This document shows positions 34,149 through 43,868 of a stretch of 64,000 nucleotides of DNA, piece by piece. Positions within the stretch are counted from its first letter, which is position 1, and each line of letters begins with the position of its first letter. Source of the DNA: Phenylobacterium glaciei (GTDB taxonomy: Bacteria; Pseudomonadota; Alphaproteobacteria; Caulobacterales; Caulobacteraceae); NCBI RefSeq assembly GCF_016772415.1, contig NZ_JAGSGD010000001.1, forward strand, positions 3,683,501 through 3,747,500, written 5' to 3'. The notes below the pieces were generated by a model. It saw nothing but the letters and a program-made list of their open reading frames with translations. It had not been told where the DNA came from and did not search any database. A program made the translations under genes and the position numbers.

Positions 34149-34552
34149 TGGTCGAGACCCAGGACTGGCGCTCGCTCGAAAGCTTCAGCTTCGGCGACAG
34201 CCCCGAAATGGCCGACCGGCTGCTGGCCTTCGTGCTCTCCGGCGCGAAGACCGCCACCTGCTGGTCGATCGCCGATGGCCAGCAGACTCAGGCCGGCAAG
34301 CGCTGGGTGGTCAAGGACGGCCAGGGCCGTTCCCGCGCGGTCATAGAAACCTTGGCCCTCGACCAGCGCCGATTCGATGAGATCGACCTGGCTTTCGCCG
34401 TCGCCGAGGGTGAGGGCGACGAGACCCTGGACGACTGGCGCGAAGGCCACCGCGCCTATTTCACCCGCAACGGCGGATACGCCCCGGACATGATGCTCTG
34501 GTGTGAGCGCTTCCGGCTGATCGAGAGTCTCGGCGAAGGAGCCGACCAATGA
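34148..34552 (+). CDS. ASCH domain protein encoded between pheS and pheT
   Basis: 134 residues. [59 protein letters not shown] and [10 protein letters not shown] cover the entire ASCH fold, a PUA-like beta-barrel often involved in RNA binding or nucleoside hydrolysis (YqfB-like). It overlaps pheS by 1 base and pheT by 4 bases (ATGA at 34549), so its synthesis is tied to that of the tRNA synthetase. Why it is inserted here is unknown; an RNA-related role would fit. No catalytic motif was established. Confidence 0.88.
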   Translation: MVETQDWRSLESFSFGDSPEMADRLLAFVLSGAKTATCWSIADGQQTQAGKRWVVKDGQGRSRAVIETLALDQRRFDEIDLAFAVAEGEGDETLDDWREGHRAYFTRNGGYAPDMMLWCERFRLIESLGEGADQ

Positions 34553-36921
34553 AGTTCACACTCTCCTGGCTGCGCGAGCACCTCGACACCACCGCCACCG
34601 CCGCCGAACTGGTGGACGCCATGACCATGGCGGGCCTTGAGGTCGAGCACGTCGCCGACCCAGCCGCCAAGCTCGCCGCCTTCACCGTCGCCAAGATCGT
34701 CGAGGCGGTGCAGCACCCCAACGCCGACCGCCTGCGGGTCTGCCAGGTGGACACCGTCGATGGCCGCAAGGAAATCGTCTGCGGCGCCCCCAATGCGCGG
34801 GCCGGCCTGACCACCATCTACGCCCCCATCGGCGCCTATGTGCCGGGCCTGGGCGTCACCCTGGTGGAAAAGCCCGTGCGCGGCGTGGTCTCCAACGGCA
34901 TGCTGTGCTCGGCCTCCGAGCTGGAGGCCGCCAGCGAGTCCGACGGCATCATGGAGCTGCCGGACAATCTTGCCGTCGGCACGCCCGCCGCCCAGGCCCT
35001 GGGCCTGGAATCGGTGATCGACTTCGAGGTCACCCCCAACCGCCCCGACTGGCTGGGCGTCGTCGGTATCGCCCGCGACATGGCCGCCGCCGGCCTCGGG
35101 ACCCTGAAGGACGTAGCCGTCGCACCCGTTCCCGGGACCTCCCCCAACCCCATCGAGATCCGCCTGCCCGCGCCCGACGCCTGCCCGGCCTTCGCCGGCC
35201 GCCTGATCCGCGGCGTGAAGAACGGGCCGTCGCCGCAATGGCTTGCCCAGCGCCTGACCTCCATTGGCCTGCGCTCCATCAACACGCTCGTCGATATCAC
35301 CAACCTGATCACCTACGACCGCGCCCGGCCCCTGCACGTCTATGACGCCGCCAAGCTGACCGGCGGCTTCATCGAGGCCCGCATGGGCGCGGTGGGCGAA
35401 GAGATCCCGGCCCTGGACGGCAAGACCTACGCCGTCACCCCCGACATCTGCGTCATCGCTGATGCCTCAGGCGCCATCGGCCTGGGCGGCGTCATGGGCG
35501 GCGAGAGCACCGGCTGTTCGGAGACCACCACCGACGTCTTCGTGGAAAGCGCCTGGTTCGACCCGATCCTGACGGCCCAGACCGGCCGCTCGACCGGGAT
35601 CAATTCCGACGCCCAGTACCGCTTCGCCCGCACCGTCGACCCGCAGTCCCTGGTCCCCGGCCTGGAGCTGGCGACGAAGCTGATTCTGGAACTCTGCGGG
35701 GGCGAGGCCTCCGAGGTGACCCTGGCCGGCGAGGCGCCCGCCCCGCCCGTGGCCATGAGCTTCGACCGGACCTATGTGAAGCAGCTGTCGGGCCTGGATA
35801 TCGGAAACTCCCGGATCGACGAGATTCTCACCAAGCTGGGCTTCGCGATCGCCGGCGACCAGGTCACCCCGCCGTCCTGGCGTCGCGACGTGGAAGGCAA
35901 GGCCGACCTCGTCGAGGAGGTCGCCCGTATCCAGGGCTACGACGCCCTGCCCGCCACCCCGCTGCCGCAGATCGCGCCCCCAGCCGGCGGCGTGCTCACC
36001 GTCCGCCAGGGCCGCGTCCGCGTGGCGCGGCGCGCCATGGCCGCCCGCGGCTATGCCGAGACCATCACCTGGAGCTTCACGGCCCAGGCGACGGCGAAAC
36101 TGTTCGGCGGCGGCGACGCCAGGCTGGTGCTCACCAATCCTATTGCCTCGGACCTGGACTGCATGCGTCCGTCCATCCTGCCCAACCTGATCGAGGCGGC
36201 AGGCCGCAACGCCCGGCGCGGCTTCCCTGACCTGGCGACCTTCGAGATCGGCCCGCTCTATCGGGGCGACGAACCGCAGGACCAGATCACCGTACTGGCC
36301 GCCCTGATGGCCCCGCACCCGCCCCGGCGCTGGGACGGCGCAAAGTCCGACCCGCTGTTCGACCTCAAGGCCGACCTGATGGCCATCCTGGAGGAGATCG
36401 GCGCGCCGAACCTGCAGCTGGTCCAGGGGTCGACCTCCGACTGGTGGCATCCGGGCCGCTCGGCCCGCCTGCAACTTGGCCCCAAGACCGTGGTGGCCGA
36501 GTTCGGCGAACTGCACCCGCGCATCCTCAAGGCGCTGGACGCAGACGGCCCGCTGGTAGCCTTCGAGCTGAACCTCGATGCCCTCCCCGAGGGCAAGAAG
36601 AAGGCGACCAAGTCCCGCCCCGCCCTGGAGCTGTCGGCCCTCATGCCGCTCAGCCGCGACTTCGCCTTCGTGGTGGGGGCCGAGGTGGCGGCCGGCGACC
36701 TGGTCCGCCCAATCCTCGGCGCCGACAAGGCCCTGATCGCCGACGCCCGCGTCTTCGACGTCTATTCGGGTCCTGGCGTGCCGGAGGGCTCCAAGTCGGT
36801 AGCGATCGAGGTCCTGGTCCAGCCCCGCGAAAAGACGCTGACCGAGCCGGAGATCGAGGCCCTCTCGGCCAGGATCGTGGCGGCGGCGGAAAAGGCGGTG
36901 GGCGCCAAGCTGCGGGGCTAG
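34549..36921 (+). CDS. pheT: Phenylalanine-tRNA ligase beta subunit
   Basis: 790 residues. Domains in order: tRNA-binding EMAP-like domain (about 40-150, starting [20 protein letters not shown]), B3/B4 editing domain, B5 domain ([20 protein letters not shown]), and the C-terminal anticodon-binding (FDX-ACB) domain that begins [20 protein letters not shown]. Full family length. The start overlaps the ASCH gene. A diverged 152-base copy of its 3' region (36544-36695) reappears at 38917-39068. Confidence 0.97.
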   Translation: MKFTLSWLREHLDTTATAAELVDAMTMAGLEVEHVADPAAKLAAFTVAKIVEAVQHPNADRLRVCQVDTVDGRKEIVCGAPNARAGLTTIYAPIGAYVPGLGVTLVEKPVRGVVSNGMLCSASELEAASESDGIMELPDNLAVGTPAAQALGLESVIDFEVTPNRPDWLGVVGIARDMAAAGLGTLKDVAVAPVPGTSPNPIEIRLPAPDACPAFAGRLIRGVKNGPSPQWLAQRLTSIGLRSINTLVDITNLITYDRARPLHVYDAAKLTGGFIEARMGAVGEEIPALDGKTYAVTPDICVIADASGAIGLGGVMGGESTGCSETTTDVFVESAWFDPILTAQTGRSTGINSDAQYRFARTVDPQSLVPGLELATKLILELCGGEASEVTLAGEAPAPPVAMSFDRTYVKQLSGLDIGNSRIDEILTKLGFAIAGDQVTPPSWRRDVEGKADLVEEVARIQGYDALPATPLPQIAPPAGGVLTVRQGRVRVARRAMAARGYAETITWSFTAQATAKLFGGGDARLVLTNPIASDLDCMRPSILPNLIEAAGRNARRGFPDLATFEIGPLYRGDEPQDQITVLAALMAPHPPRRWDGAKSDPLFDLKADLMAILEEIGAPNLQLVQGSTSDWWHPGRSARLQLGPKTVVAEFGELHPRILKALDADGPLVAFELNLDALPEGKKKATKSRPALELSALMPLSRDFAFVVGAEVAAGDLVRPILGADKALIADARVFDVYSGPGVPEGSKSVAIEVLVQPREKTLTEPEIEALSARIVAAAEKAVGAKLRG

Positions 36922-37143
36922 GGCTCCGCGGGGCGCCGGACCCTGCAACGTCCGGGCGACGTGTCCAGGCTGAAAGACAGTCAGACTGGCGCATGCGCGA
37001 AAAACAGCCGATCCACACCTGCGGGTGTGTCCCGATCACGGTGTCCCGTTCAATAGACTTGCCGGTTAGAGTAGCGTGGCGTCCAAAGGGGCGAGACGAC
37101 TTTCGCCTTACCGCTGCACCGAGCCCGTATAGGTTGAGCTAGT

Positions 37144-38751
37144 ATGCGTCTTGGATCAGCACATCCGCCCCGCCCCTGGTGGACGACCGCCATCTGTCGC
37201 TGGCCAACCCTGTGCGCCCTGGTCGCCCTGGGCTTCTTCCTGGCCACCATCCTTGGAAAACGCCACTCGGGCGGCCTCTATATTGAGGACGACGCCTACT
37301 ACTACCTCATCGTGGCCAGGAATTTCGCGGCCACCGGCGCGAGCACCTTCGATCACCAGTCCCTGACCAATGGCTATCACCCCCTGTGGTTGGCCGCGCT
37401 GGTTATGCAGCACCTCACGATTGGAACCTCGCTGTTCGCCATCTTGGTCCTGCAGGCGCTGATGCTGGCCGGCGCGCTCTATCTGCTCCTGCGGCTGGCC
37501 CCCCGCGAGCATGGCTTGGCGCAAGTCGGATTCACCGGGGTTTTCGCCCTGTTGATCGGCAGCATCGGCCTGAAAGGCATGGAAGTCGCACTCTGGTCCC
37601 TCTGCTTCGCGGTGCTGCTCACGGTGGCCGCGTGGGCCGCGCCCGAGCCCAGGCGTGGGGTCTGGATCGGCCTCGCGGCCGCAGTCTGCATCGGAGCGCG
37701 TATAGATTCGGCATTCTTCGTGGTTCCCCTGGTCGTTGCTCTGCCGACCGGACGCCCGGCGCGCGCCTCCGCGTTCGCTGTGCTGAGCGTCCTGGGCTTG
37801 GCTTACGCCCTCTACAACCTGAAGACCTTTGGGGTGGCCATGCCGATCTCGAGCTCGATCAAGTCCTTGGGCGGCCTGCAGATCAACCACCCGATGCTGG
37901 CCCAATTGTCGCCCTTTGATCCGCGCCAGCATGCCCGGTTCTACGGACTGACCCTTCTGGCGCTCCTCGCTTCTCCCTTGCTGGTGGCCCTATCCAGACC
38001 GGGGACGATCGGCCGGGCCCTGGCGATCGCCTCCACGCTCGGCGGGGCGCTCTACCTGGCCAAGCTGCTGTTCCTGTCGTCGTGGATCCTCTGGCCCTGG
38101 TACAATTTCGCGATCCTGTTGCCGATGGCCGCCGGCCTGTTGATCCTGCCCCCTTACATGGACGCGGCGGCGATACGCCTGTCGAGCCATGTCACAAGGG
38201 CGGGGTTGGAGCGGGCCGGCCTCGCCTTGGCGATCGGCGGGCTTGGCCTGCTAGCCCTGGGGTCCATCGCGGCCTATCTCAAGCCGTTCCGCCACGACAA
38301 CGACTTTGCGGCGTCGAGCCATCAGGCGGTTCAGTTGTACGGCGGTCTGCTGAAGGGCGCCCGGGTGGCGATGGGGGACCGGGCCGGCTCGTTCGCCGCA
38401 GAGTACCAGGGACCCGTCACCCAGCTGGAGGGGCTGGTCGGTGACAAGGCCTATCTCGAGGTTCTGCTGGGTGAAGCCGACCCTCGGACTCTGCTGTGCC
38501 GCCGCGGCGTCAGCTACATCATCAGCTATGAGCACGATATCGGAGTCTATCAGCAGCGGGCCATCGCCCTGTTGCGGCCGAACCTGACGCAATATCGCGC
38601 TGCGCCCCTGACCGTCTGGCGCCAGGACGAGGTCGCCCACTTGCCCTATCGCAAGCCTTCGACGGCGACGCCGCTCCTGCCTGAGGATGAGCGCGACCTC
38701 TATATCTGGCGTCTGCGCTGCGGGGACCCCGACGGCAAGGGCGGGCGCTGA
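37144..38751 (+). CDS. Polytopic membrane protein, GT-C glycosyltransferase-like
   Basis: 535 residues, about ten transmembrane helices followed by a soluble C-terminal tail of about 130 residues. The first extracytoplasmic loop contains GLYIEDDAYYYLIVARNFAA, an acidic D-D motif in the position typical for lipid-linked GT-C enzymes, followed by LTNGYHPLWLAALVM. No transferase family can be named with certainty. It sits between pheT and a scar containing a second partial pheT copy, is less strictly GC-biased at some codons than its neighbours and has no operon partner, all of which suggest it was inserted here. Confidence 0.75.
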   Translation: MRLGSAHPPRPWWTTAICRWPTLCALVALGFFLATILGKRHSGGLYIEDDAYYYLIVARNFAATGASTFDHQSLTNGYHPLWLAALVMQHLTIGTSLFAILVLQALMLAGALYLLLRLAPREHGLAQVGFTGVFALLIGSIGLKGMEVALWSLCFAVLLTVAAWAAPEPRRGVWIGLAAAVCIGARIDSAFFVVPLVVALPTGRPARASAFAVLSVLGLAYALYNLKTFGVAMPISSSIKSLGGLQINHPMLAQLSPFDPRQHARFYGLTLLALLASPLLVALSRPGTIGRALAIASTLGGALYLAKLLFLSSWILWPWYNFAILLPMAAGLLILPPYMDAAAIRLSSHVTRAGLERAGLALAIGGLGLLALGSIAAYLKPFRHDNDFAASSHQAVQLYGGLLKGARVAMGDRAGSFAAEYQGPVTQLEGLVGDKAYLEVLLGEADPRTLLCRRGVSYIISYEHDIGVYQQRAIALLRPNLTQYRAAPLTVWRQDEVAHLPYRKPSTATPLLPEDERDLYIWRLRCGDPDGKGGR

Positions 38752-38854
38752 ACCCGCGGAGCTCCCTGCAAACCCCTGCCGCCAGGTGAATCTTGGCGGC
38801 GGCTGGAAACGGTTGTGGGGTCCGGCGAAGTCGCGCATCGGACGGAACCAGGCC

Positions 38855-39080
38855 ATGAAACCCGACAGCAGCATTTCCGCCGTGATCACCGGCGGCGCTT
38901 CCGGCCTGGGCGCGCCGACGGCCCGCTGGTGGCCTTCGAGCTCAACCTCGACGCCCTCCCAGAGGGCAAGAAGAAGTCCACCAAGACCAAGCCGGCCCTG
39001 GAGCTATCAGCCCTGATGCCGCTTCGCCGCGACTTCGCCTTCGTGGTGGGGGCCGAGGTGGCGGCCGGGGCCAAGCTGCG
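38855..39080 (+). pseudogene. Chimeric remnant: SDR 5' end joined to diverged pheT 3' fragment
   Basis: The ATG at 38855 opens [19 protein letters not shown], the N terminus and TGxxxGxG motif of a short-chain dehydrogenase. At about 38914 the sequence switches to the end of pheT: 38917-39068 aligns without gaps to pheT 36544-36695 (about 16 mismatches in 152 bases by hand count, mostly synonymous), encoding [20 protein letters not shown] and LSALMPL. After that it jumps to GCCAAGCTGCG, which matches the last codons of pheT (36904-36914), so about 208 bases are missing. No intact gene results. Confidence 0.8.
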
Positions 39081-39152
39081 CAGCAAGGCCTCGGGCGGGG
39101 TGACACAGGAGGATTGCTTGAAACCCCTCCTGCGCCGCCCCATAAAACAGGC

Positions 39153-39713
39153 ATGAGCACGCCCGTCCCGAACCCCGCCAAACCGCACGCCCCCAAGCCC
39201 GTCCTGGAACGCTGGCTGGAGACCGGACTGTTCCGGTCCCGCTGGCTGATGGCGCCCTTCTATGTGGGTCTGGTCCTGGCGCTGGCCGGGCTGGTGGTGG
39301 TGTTCTTCAACGAGGCCTGGCACGAGCTCAGCCACATCGGCGGGATGAACCCCGAGCAGGCCATCCTCATGGTCCTGTCGCTCATCGACCTGTCCCTGGC
39401 GGGTAACCTGCTGCTGATCGTGATCTTCTCGGGCTACGAGAACTTCGTCTCGAAGATCGACACCGGCGACGACGAGGACCGCCCCGCTTGGATGGGCACG
39501 GTGGACTTCTCGGGCCTGAAGATGAAGCTGATCGCCTCCATCGTGGCGATCTCCGGCATCGCCCTGCTGCGGGCCTTCATGCGGCTGTCCGAGGGCGAAC
39601 CGATCGGCGACCGCACGCTCGGCTGGATGGTAGGCATCCATCTGACCTTCGTGGTCTCCGGCGTCATGCTGGCCCTGATGGACCTGCTGGCGTCCAAGAC
39701 CGACAAGCACTAG
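39153..39713 (+). CDS. UPF0114/YqhA family membrane protein
   Basis: 186 residues, four transmembrane helices. [60 protein letters not shown] and [20 protein letters not shown] are typical of YqhA/UPF0114 (TIGR00645). Role not firmly known; distant relation to channel proteins has been proposed. The ATG at 39153 gives the usual length; the 13 codons before it include the tail of the pheT scar and are not part of the family. Confidence 0.9.
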   Translation: MSTPVPNPAKPHAPKPVLERWLETGLFRSRWLMAPFYVGLVLALAGLVVVFFNEAWHELSHIGGMNPEQAILMVLSLIDLSLAGNLLLIVIFSGYENFVSKIDTGDDEDRPAWMGTVDFSGLKMKLIASIVAISGIALLRAFMRLSEGEPIGDRTLGWMVGIHLTFVVSGVMLALMDLLASKTDKH

Positions 39714-39746
39714 GCGGCTGGGCCAACGCGGGCCGATCAGCAAGAT

Positions 39747-39872
39747 CGTCTTCCTCGGGCTTGTCCCGAGGATCCATGATCTCCGCCTGTCCGGAAGTCA
39801 CGCGAACCTCTCCGCGGAAGGCCGTCTTCGTCACGGTGTTTATGGATCCTCGGGACAAGCCCGAGGATGACG
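39747..39872. repeat. Dispersed inverted repeat with about 30-bp arms
   Basis: The left arm CGTCTTCCTCGGGCTTGTCC continues to GATCCAT; the right arm ATGGATCCTCGGGACAAGCC continues to GATGACG. The arms are separated by about 64 bases, in the convergent gap between the UPF0114 gene and eipA. Repeats of this kind occur in many alphaproteobacterial genomes. Confidence 0.8.
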
Positions 39873-39907
39873 GACAGGGAGAGTTCAGTCCGAACCGAGG
39901 ACCGCCC

Positions 39908-40582
39908 CTAGAACGGCCAGGCCCTGCGCTTCCGGCTGAAGCCGAGATAGCCGATATTGGCCCCCAGGCGCAGGCCGACGCCGGCGCGGATCGGGGCCAG
40001 GATCACCTCGTCGGACTGCAGGTAGTTCACCCCCACGCCGCCCACCAGATAGGCCGAACCCTCGACCCCCGGGAAGCGCTGGAAGAGGATCTCCGGGTAC
40101 TGGAGATTGTAGCAGAGAGTGAAGACGCGCGACGCGTTGCCGCCCAGGTCCCAGCCCACCGAGGGGCCCTGCCAGAAGACCTCCATCGGCTCGCGGTTCT
40201 TCATATAGAGCAGGCCCTTGCCGTAGCGGGCGCCGATCGAGATCGCGCCTGAGGCCTCCTGGCCGGCGATATAGGCGGTGGGACGGCCGTTGTCGCGGAA
40301 CACCCGCTCGATGGCGCCGCCGGCGGCTTCCGCCGTCACGCCCAGGAAGTCGGAGACGTTGTTGACCATCTCCTCGCGGGTGAAGGGCTCGGCCGGAGGG
40401 GGCTGGCCCGGATAGTTGGGGTTTTGACCCTGAGAGTTGGGGTTCTGGCCCTGATAAGGCGGCGGCGCGGCCGGATAGTTCGGCGTCTGGTACGGCCCCG
40501 GCTGGCCCTGCGGCTGGGCCTTGGCGGCCTCGGCGGCGCCCAGCGCGGCGAGTCCCGAAACGATCAGTGTGCGGCGGTCCAT
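39908..40582 (-). CDS. eipA: EipA-like periplasmic protein (DUF1134)
   Basis: 224 residues. Signal peptide MDRRTLIVSGLAALGAAEAA, a low-complexity Pro/Gln/Asn linker with QGQNPN repeats (residues 25-65), then the DUF1134 domain: FLGVTAEAAGGAIERVFRDN, GRPTAYIAGQEASGAISIGA, RYGKGLLY, and GFSRKRRAWPF at the very C terminus as in the family. EipA of Brucella is a periplasmic beta-barrel protein needed for envelope integrity and its gene is controlled by CtrA. A perfect CtrA box lies 68 bases upstream here (40650-40664). Confidence 0.92.
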   Translation of the reverse strand: MDRRTLIVSGLAALGAAEAAKAQPQGQPGPYQTPNYPAAPPPYQGQNPNSQGQNPNYPGQPPPAEPFTREEMVNNVSDFLGVTAEAAGGAIERVFRDNGRPTAYIAGQEASGAISIGARYGKGLLYMKNREPMEVFWQGPSVGWDLGGNASRVFTLCYNLQYPEILFQRFPGVEGSAYLVGGVGVNYLQSDEVILAPIRAGVGLRLGANIGYLGFSRKRRAWPF

Positions 40583-40649
40583 GGAACGTCCCCGAATGAA
40601 GGCGAAAGCAGCCTCCCATCCCCTGGCGCCATCAATGCGGCGGTCCGGC

Positions 40650-40664
40650 TTAACGTCCGATTAA
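40650..40664. promoter_or_regulatory. CtrA binding box TTAA-N7-TTAA between eipA and lepA
   Basis: TTAACGTCCGATTAA is an exact full CtrA site. It lies in the divergent 140-base region, 68 bases before eipA and 59 before lepA. CtrA regulation of eipA has been shown in Brucella. Confidence 0.75.
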
Positions 40665-40722
40665 GCATGATGGCCGGGGGACCCTCGCAGGCGCGCCGGA
40701 ATGTGCTAGACGCTGCGCCACC

Positions 40723-42528
40723 ATGAGCACGCCTCTTTCCCACATCCGCAACTTCTCCATCGTCGCCCACATCGACCACGGCAAGTCGACCCTGTCCGAT
40801 CGCCTGATCCAGGAGACCGGTGGCCTCACCAAGCGTGAGATGACCGAGCAGGTGCTGGACAACATGGAGATCGAGCGCGAACGAGGCATCACCATCAAGG
40901 CCCAGACCGTCCGCCTGGAATACAAGGCCCGCGACGGCGAGACCTATGTCCTGAACCTGATGGACACGCCGGGCCACGTCGACTTCGCCTATGAGGTCAG
41001 CCGCAGCCTGGCCGCCTGCGAGGGCTCGATCCTGGTGGTCGATAGCAGCCAGGGCGTCGAGGCCCAGACGCTGGCCAACGTCTACCAGGCGATCGACAAC
41101 GATCACGAGATCGTCCCGGTCCTCAACAAGATCGACCTGCCCGCCGCCGAGCCCGAGCGCGTGCGCCAGCAGATCGAGGACGTCATCGGCATCGACGCGT
41201 CGGACGCCGTGCTCTGCTCGGCCAAGACCGGCGAAGGCATCGCCGACGTCCTGGAGGCCGTGGTCACCCGCCTGCCGGCGCCCAAGGGCGACCGCGACGC
41301 CCCGCTGAAGGCCCTGCTGGTGGACGCCTGGTACGACCCCTATCTGGGCGTCGTCGTGCTGGTCCGCGTCCTCGACGGGGTGCTGAAGGCCGGGATGAAG
41401 GTGCGCATGATGAATGCGGGCGTCACCCACCAGATCGACCGCATCGGCGTCTTCACCCCCAAGCAGACCGAGACCAGCGAGCTTGGCCCCGGCGAGATCG
41501 GCTACATCACCGCCCAGATCAAGCAGGTGGCCGACGCCGCCGTCGGCGACACCATCACCGACGAGAAGCGCCAGACGGCCACGGCCCTGCCCGGCTTCCG
41601 CGTCGCCCAGTCGGTGGTGTTCTGCGGCCTCTTCCCGGTGGACGCCGCCGACTTCGAGGACCTGCGCGCCGCCATCGGCCGCCTGCGCCTGAACGACGCC
41701 TCCTTCACCTACGAGATGGAGACCAGCGCCGCGCTCGGCTTTGGCTTCCGCTGCGGGTTCTTGGGGCTTCTCCACCTGGAGATCATCCAGGAGCGCCTGT
41801 CGCGCGAGTTCGACCTCGACCTGATCGCGACCGCGCCGTCCGTGGTCTACAAGATCGGCCTCAACGACGGCTCGGAGATGGAGCTGCATAACCCGGCCGA
41901 CCTGCCCGATCCGGTGAAGATCGCCACCATCGCCGAACCCTGGATCAAGGCCACCATCCTGACGCCCGACGAGTATCTCGGCTCGGTGATCAAGCTCTGC
42001 CAGGACCGCCGCGGCGAGCAGCGGGAGCTGAGCTACGTCGGCAGCCGCGCCCTGGTGGTCTACGACCTGCCCCTCAACGAGGTGGTCTTCGACTTCTATG
42101 ACCGGCTGAAGAGCGTCTCCAAGGGCTACGCCTCCTTCGACTACGCCATCGAGGACTACCGGGTCGGCAACCTGGTGAAGATGTCGATCCTCGTGAACTC
42201 CGAGCCCGTCGACGCGCTCTCCATGCTGGTCCACGCCGACCGCGCCGAGGCCCGGGGCCGCGGCATGGTGGAGAAGATGAAGGACCTCATCAGTCCCCAC
42301 ATGTTCCAAATCCCGATCCAGGCGGCCATCGGCGGCCGCATCATCGCCCGGGAAACCGTGCGCGCCCTGCGCAAGGACGTCACCGCCAAGTGCTACGGCG
42401 GCGACATGAGCCGCAAGCGCAAGCTGCTGGACAAGCAGAAGGCCGGCAAGAAGCGCATGCGCCAGTTCGGCAAGGTCGAGATCCCGCAGGAAGCCTTCAT
42501 CGCCGCGCTGAAGATGGACGCGGACTAG
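40723..42528 (+). CDS. lepA: Elongation factor 4 (ribosomal back-translocase)
   Basis: 601-residue GTPase. G1 [11 protein letters not shown]2/switch I region [13 protein letters not shown]3 DTPGHVDF, G4 NKID and G5 CSAKTGEG are all intact; C-terminal LepA-specific domain includes [20 protein letters not shown]. Domain order I-II-III-V-CTD and length are standard. Starts at ATG 40723 without a marked Shine-Dalgarno. Shares its upstream region, and perhaps the CtrA box, with eipA. Confidence 0.98.
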   Translation: MSTPLSHIRNFSIVAHIDHGKSTLSDRLIQETGGLTKREMTEQVLDNMEIERERGITIKAQTVRLEYKARDGETYVLNLMDTPGHVDFAYEVSRSLAACEGSILVVDSSQGVEAQTLANVYQAIDNDHEIVPVLNKIDLPAAEPERVRQQIEDVIGIDASDAVLCSAKTGEGIADVLEAVVTRLPAPKGDRDAPLKALLVDAWYDPYLGVVVLVRVLDGVLKAGMKVRMMNAGVTHQIDRIGVFTPKQTETSELGPGEIGYITAQIKQVADAAVGDTITDEKRQTATALPGFRVAQSVVFCGLFPVDAADFEDLRAAIGRLRLNDASFTYEMETSAALGFGFRCGFLGLLHLEIIQERLSREFDLDLIATAPSVVYKIGLNDGSEMELHNPADLPDPVKIATIAEPWIKATILTPDEYLGSVIKLCQDRRGEQRELSYVGSRALVVYDLPLNEVVFDFYDRLKSVSKGYASFDYAIEDYRVGNLVKMSILVNSEPVDALSMLVHADRAEARGRGMVEKMKDLISPHMFQIPIQAAIGGRIIARETVRALRKDVTAKCYGGDMSRKRKLLDKQKAGKKRMRQFGKVEIPQEAFIAALKMDAD

Positions 42529-42540
42529 GGCTCAAACCAC

Positions 42541-42640
42541 TCATCCCGGCGAAGGCCGGGACCCAGATACATCTGCCGCTCTCGGGTTCCTGGTTGAGGT
42601 CGGGACCTACGATCTGGATCCCGGCCTTCGCCGGGACGAG
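42541..42640. repeat. Dispersed inverted repeat after lepA
   Basis: TCATCCCGGCGAAGGCCGGG at the left pairs with CCCGGCCTTCGCCGGGACGA at the right, with CAGAT/ATCTG at the inner ends. This repeat type is widespread in alphaproteobacterial genomes. It starts 12 bases after the lepA stop. Confidence 0.8.
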
Positions 42641-42772
42641 CGGTGGGTGGTGGGCCTATCCATCCAGCTGCGCACCGCCACATGCCAGCCCCTTGCCGGG
42701 GGCCCGCGCCCTCGCCTAGAAATCGCCCTCAAGCTTGGCTATGACGCCGGTCTGTCCTTGAGGAGTTCTCCA

Positions 42773-42910
42773 ATGCGCAAGACCCTGGTTCTCGCCATCG
42801 CCGCCGCCGCGATGCTCACCGCCGCCTGCAACACCATCTCCGGCGCGGGCCGTGACGTCTCGGCCGCCGGCCGCGCGGTCAGCGGCGCCGCTGACGACGC
42901 CAAGCGCTAG
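42773..42910 (+). CDS. Entericidin-type small lipoprotein
   Basis: 45 residues: signal MRKTLVLAIAAAAMLTAACN with lipobox TAAC, followed by TISGAGRDVSAAGRAVSGAA, the G-x-G-x-D pattern typical for entericidin A/B family lipoproteins. Strong Shine-Dalgarno AGGAG, 7 bases upstream of ATG 42773. Such peptides are bacteriolytic or stress-linked lipoproteins in E. coli; their role in this group is unclear. Monocistronic. Confidence 0.85.
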   Translation: MRKTLVLAIAAAAMLTAACNTISGAGRDVSAAGRAVSGAADDAKR

Positions 42911-42918
42911 GCGGAAGG

Positions 42919-43113
42919 TCAGGCGTCCTCCTCCCGGGAGGCCGCCTCCGCGATCTTGGCCTTGTCCCCCGGTGGCGCGGCCGCCGGGCCGGCGTCGCGC
43001 ATCTTGTCCTCGGCCAGGGTGGTGGGGCCGGTATGGCCGTGGACCGGTTTGCCGGAGGCCGCCGTGTCAGGCGCCGGCTTGCCGGGGACGGGCGTGGCAG
43101 GATCGGAATTCAT
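42919..43113 (-). CDS. Small hydrophilic, probably disordered protein
   Basis: 64 residues, rich in Pro, Ala, Gly, Lys and Asp (NSDPATPVPGKPAPDTAASG and EDKMRDAGPAAAPPG) with no hydrophobic core. Called because GGAGAAG stands 6-7 bases before the ATG at 43113. It converges with the entericidin gene, ending 8 bases after it. No family recognised; stress-induced hydrophilin-like proteins look similar. Confidence 0.5.
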   Translation of the reverse strand: MNSDPATPVPGKPAPDTAASGKPVHGHTGPTTLAEDKMRDAGPAAAPPGDKAKIAEAASREEDA

Positions 43114-43289
43114 GAATCTTCTCCGGGTCTTCTCATCAATGGGTTGCGCGGGGGATACGTTCCCGTAGGCGCGGTGGGACCTAACGACGCGCCCTGCCTG
43201 GGGAACTCCAAGCCCCGCCTGGGATTTCGAAGACCATGTTCCCTATGCGACCGCCCGTCACCTTGGACTCCCAAGGCCCCGATACCCAT

Positions 43290-43697
43290 ATGTCGATCAT
43301 GTCTCGTCATGAACGTCCCACCCTCGTCCAGGCCATGATCCGCGGTCTCCGCGGGCGCTGCCCCAATTGCGATCGGGGCTCGCTCTATTGGAAGTACCTG
43401 AAGGTCGAGCCGCGCTGCCAGGTCTGCGGCCACGACATCGCCCAGTACCCCGCCGACGACGGCCCGGCCTATTTCACCATCCTGATCGTCGGCCACCTGC
43501 TGGTGGCGCCGCTGCTGTTCTTCCCGATCATCTGGCAGGCCCCGGCGGCGATCATGCTGCCCGCCACCCTGATCCCCCTGGCGGTGGCGACGCTGGTCAT
43601 CCTGCCCCGGGTGAAGGGCGCCTTCATCGGCCTGCTCTACGCGCTCAAGGTGAAGGCTTCGGACGCCCACCTGCACACCGCCGACATGGCCGACTAG
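43290..43697 (+). CDS. DUF983 family zinc-ribbon membrane protein
   Basis: 135 residues. An N-terminal cytoplasmic zinc ribbon with CPNCDRG and CQVCGHDI (two CxxC pairs) precedes two transmembrane helices (FTILIVGHLLVAPLLFFPII and IMLPATLIPLAVATLVILP). This is the DUF983 pattern (RGLRGRCPNCDRGSLY). ATG 43290 is the most likely start; 43299 is possible. In alphaproteobacteria DUF983 genes are often near cytochrome oxidase or ribonuclease genes, not here. Function unknown. Confidence 0.88.
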   Translation: MSIMSRHERPTLVQAMIRGLRGRCPNCDRGSLYWKYLKVEPRCQVCGHDIAQYPADDGPAYFTILIVGHLLVAPLLFFPIIWQAPAAIMLPATLIPLAVATLVILPRVKGAFIGLLYALKVKASDAHLHTADMAD

Positions 43698-43705
43698 GGC
43701 AGGTA

Positions 43706-43749
43706 GCGTGACAGCCTGAAGTGGCTACCGGTTCAGGCGGCCGTCACGC
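43706..43749. repeat. REP-like palindrome, AAGTGG-nnn-CCGGTT family, copy 2
   Basis: GCGTGAC ... GTCACGC outer stem and GCCTGAA/TTCAGGC inner stem around AAGTGGCTACCGGTT, 9 bases after the DUF983 stop. A further hairpin (GAGACTTTTCC-TCAT-GGGAAAGGTCTC) lies at about 43766-43793. Confidence 0.8.
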
Positions 43750-43868
43750 GACCACCAATAACTAAGAGACTTTTCCTCATGGGAAAGGTCTCGCGCAACC
43801 TTCCCCTGCGACGCTCGTTTTCCGGCCTTAACGCCTGGCAGATCGTCGGGCTCAAGGGAGGCTAACCC

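Noticed and set aside
35467..36948. Minus-strand frame of about 490 codons opposite pheT
   Set aside because: Antisense shadow of an essential, fully conserved gene.
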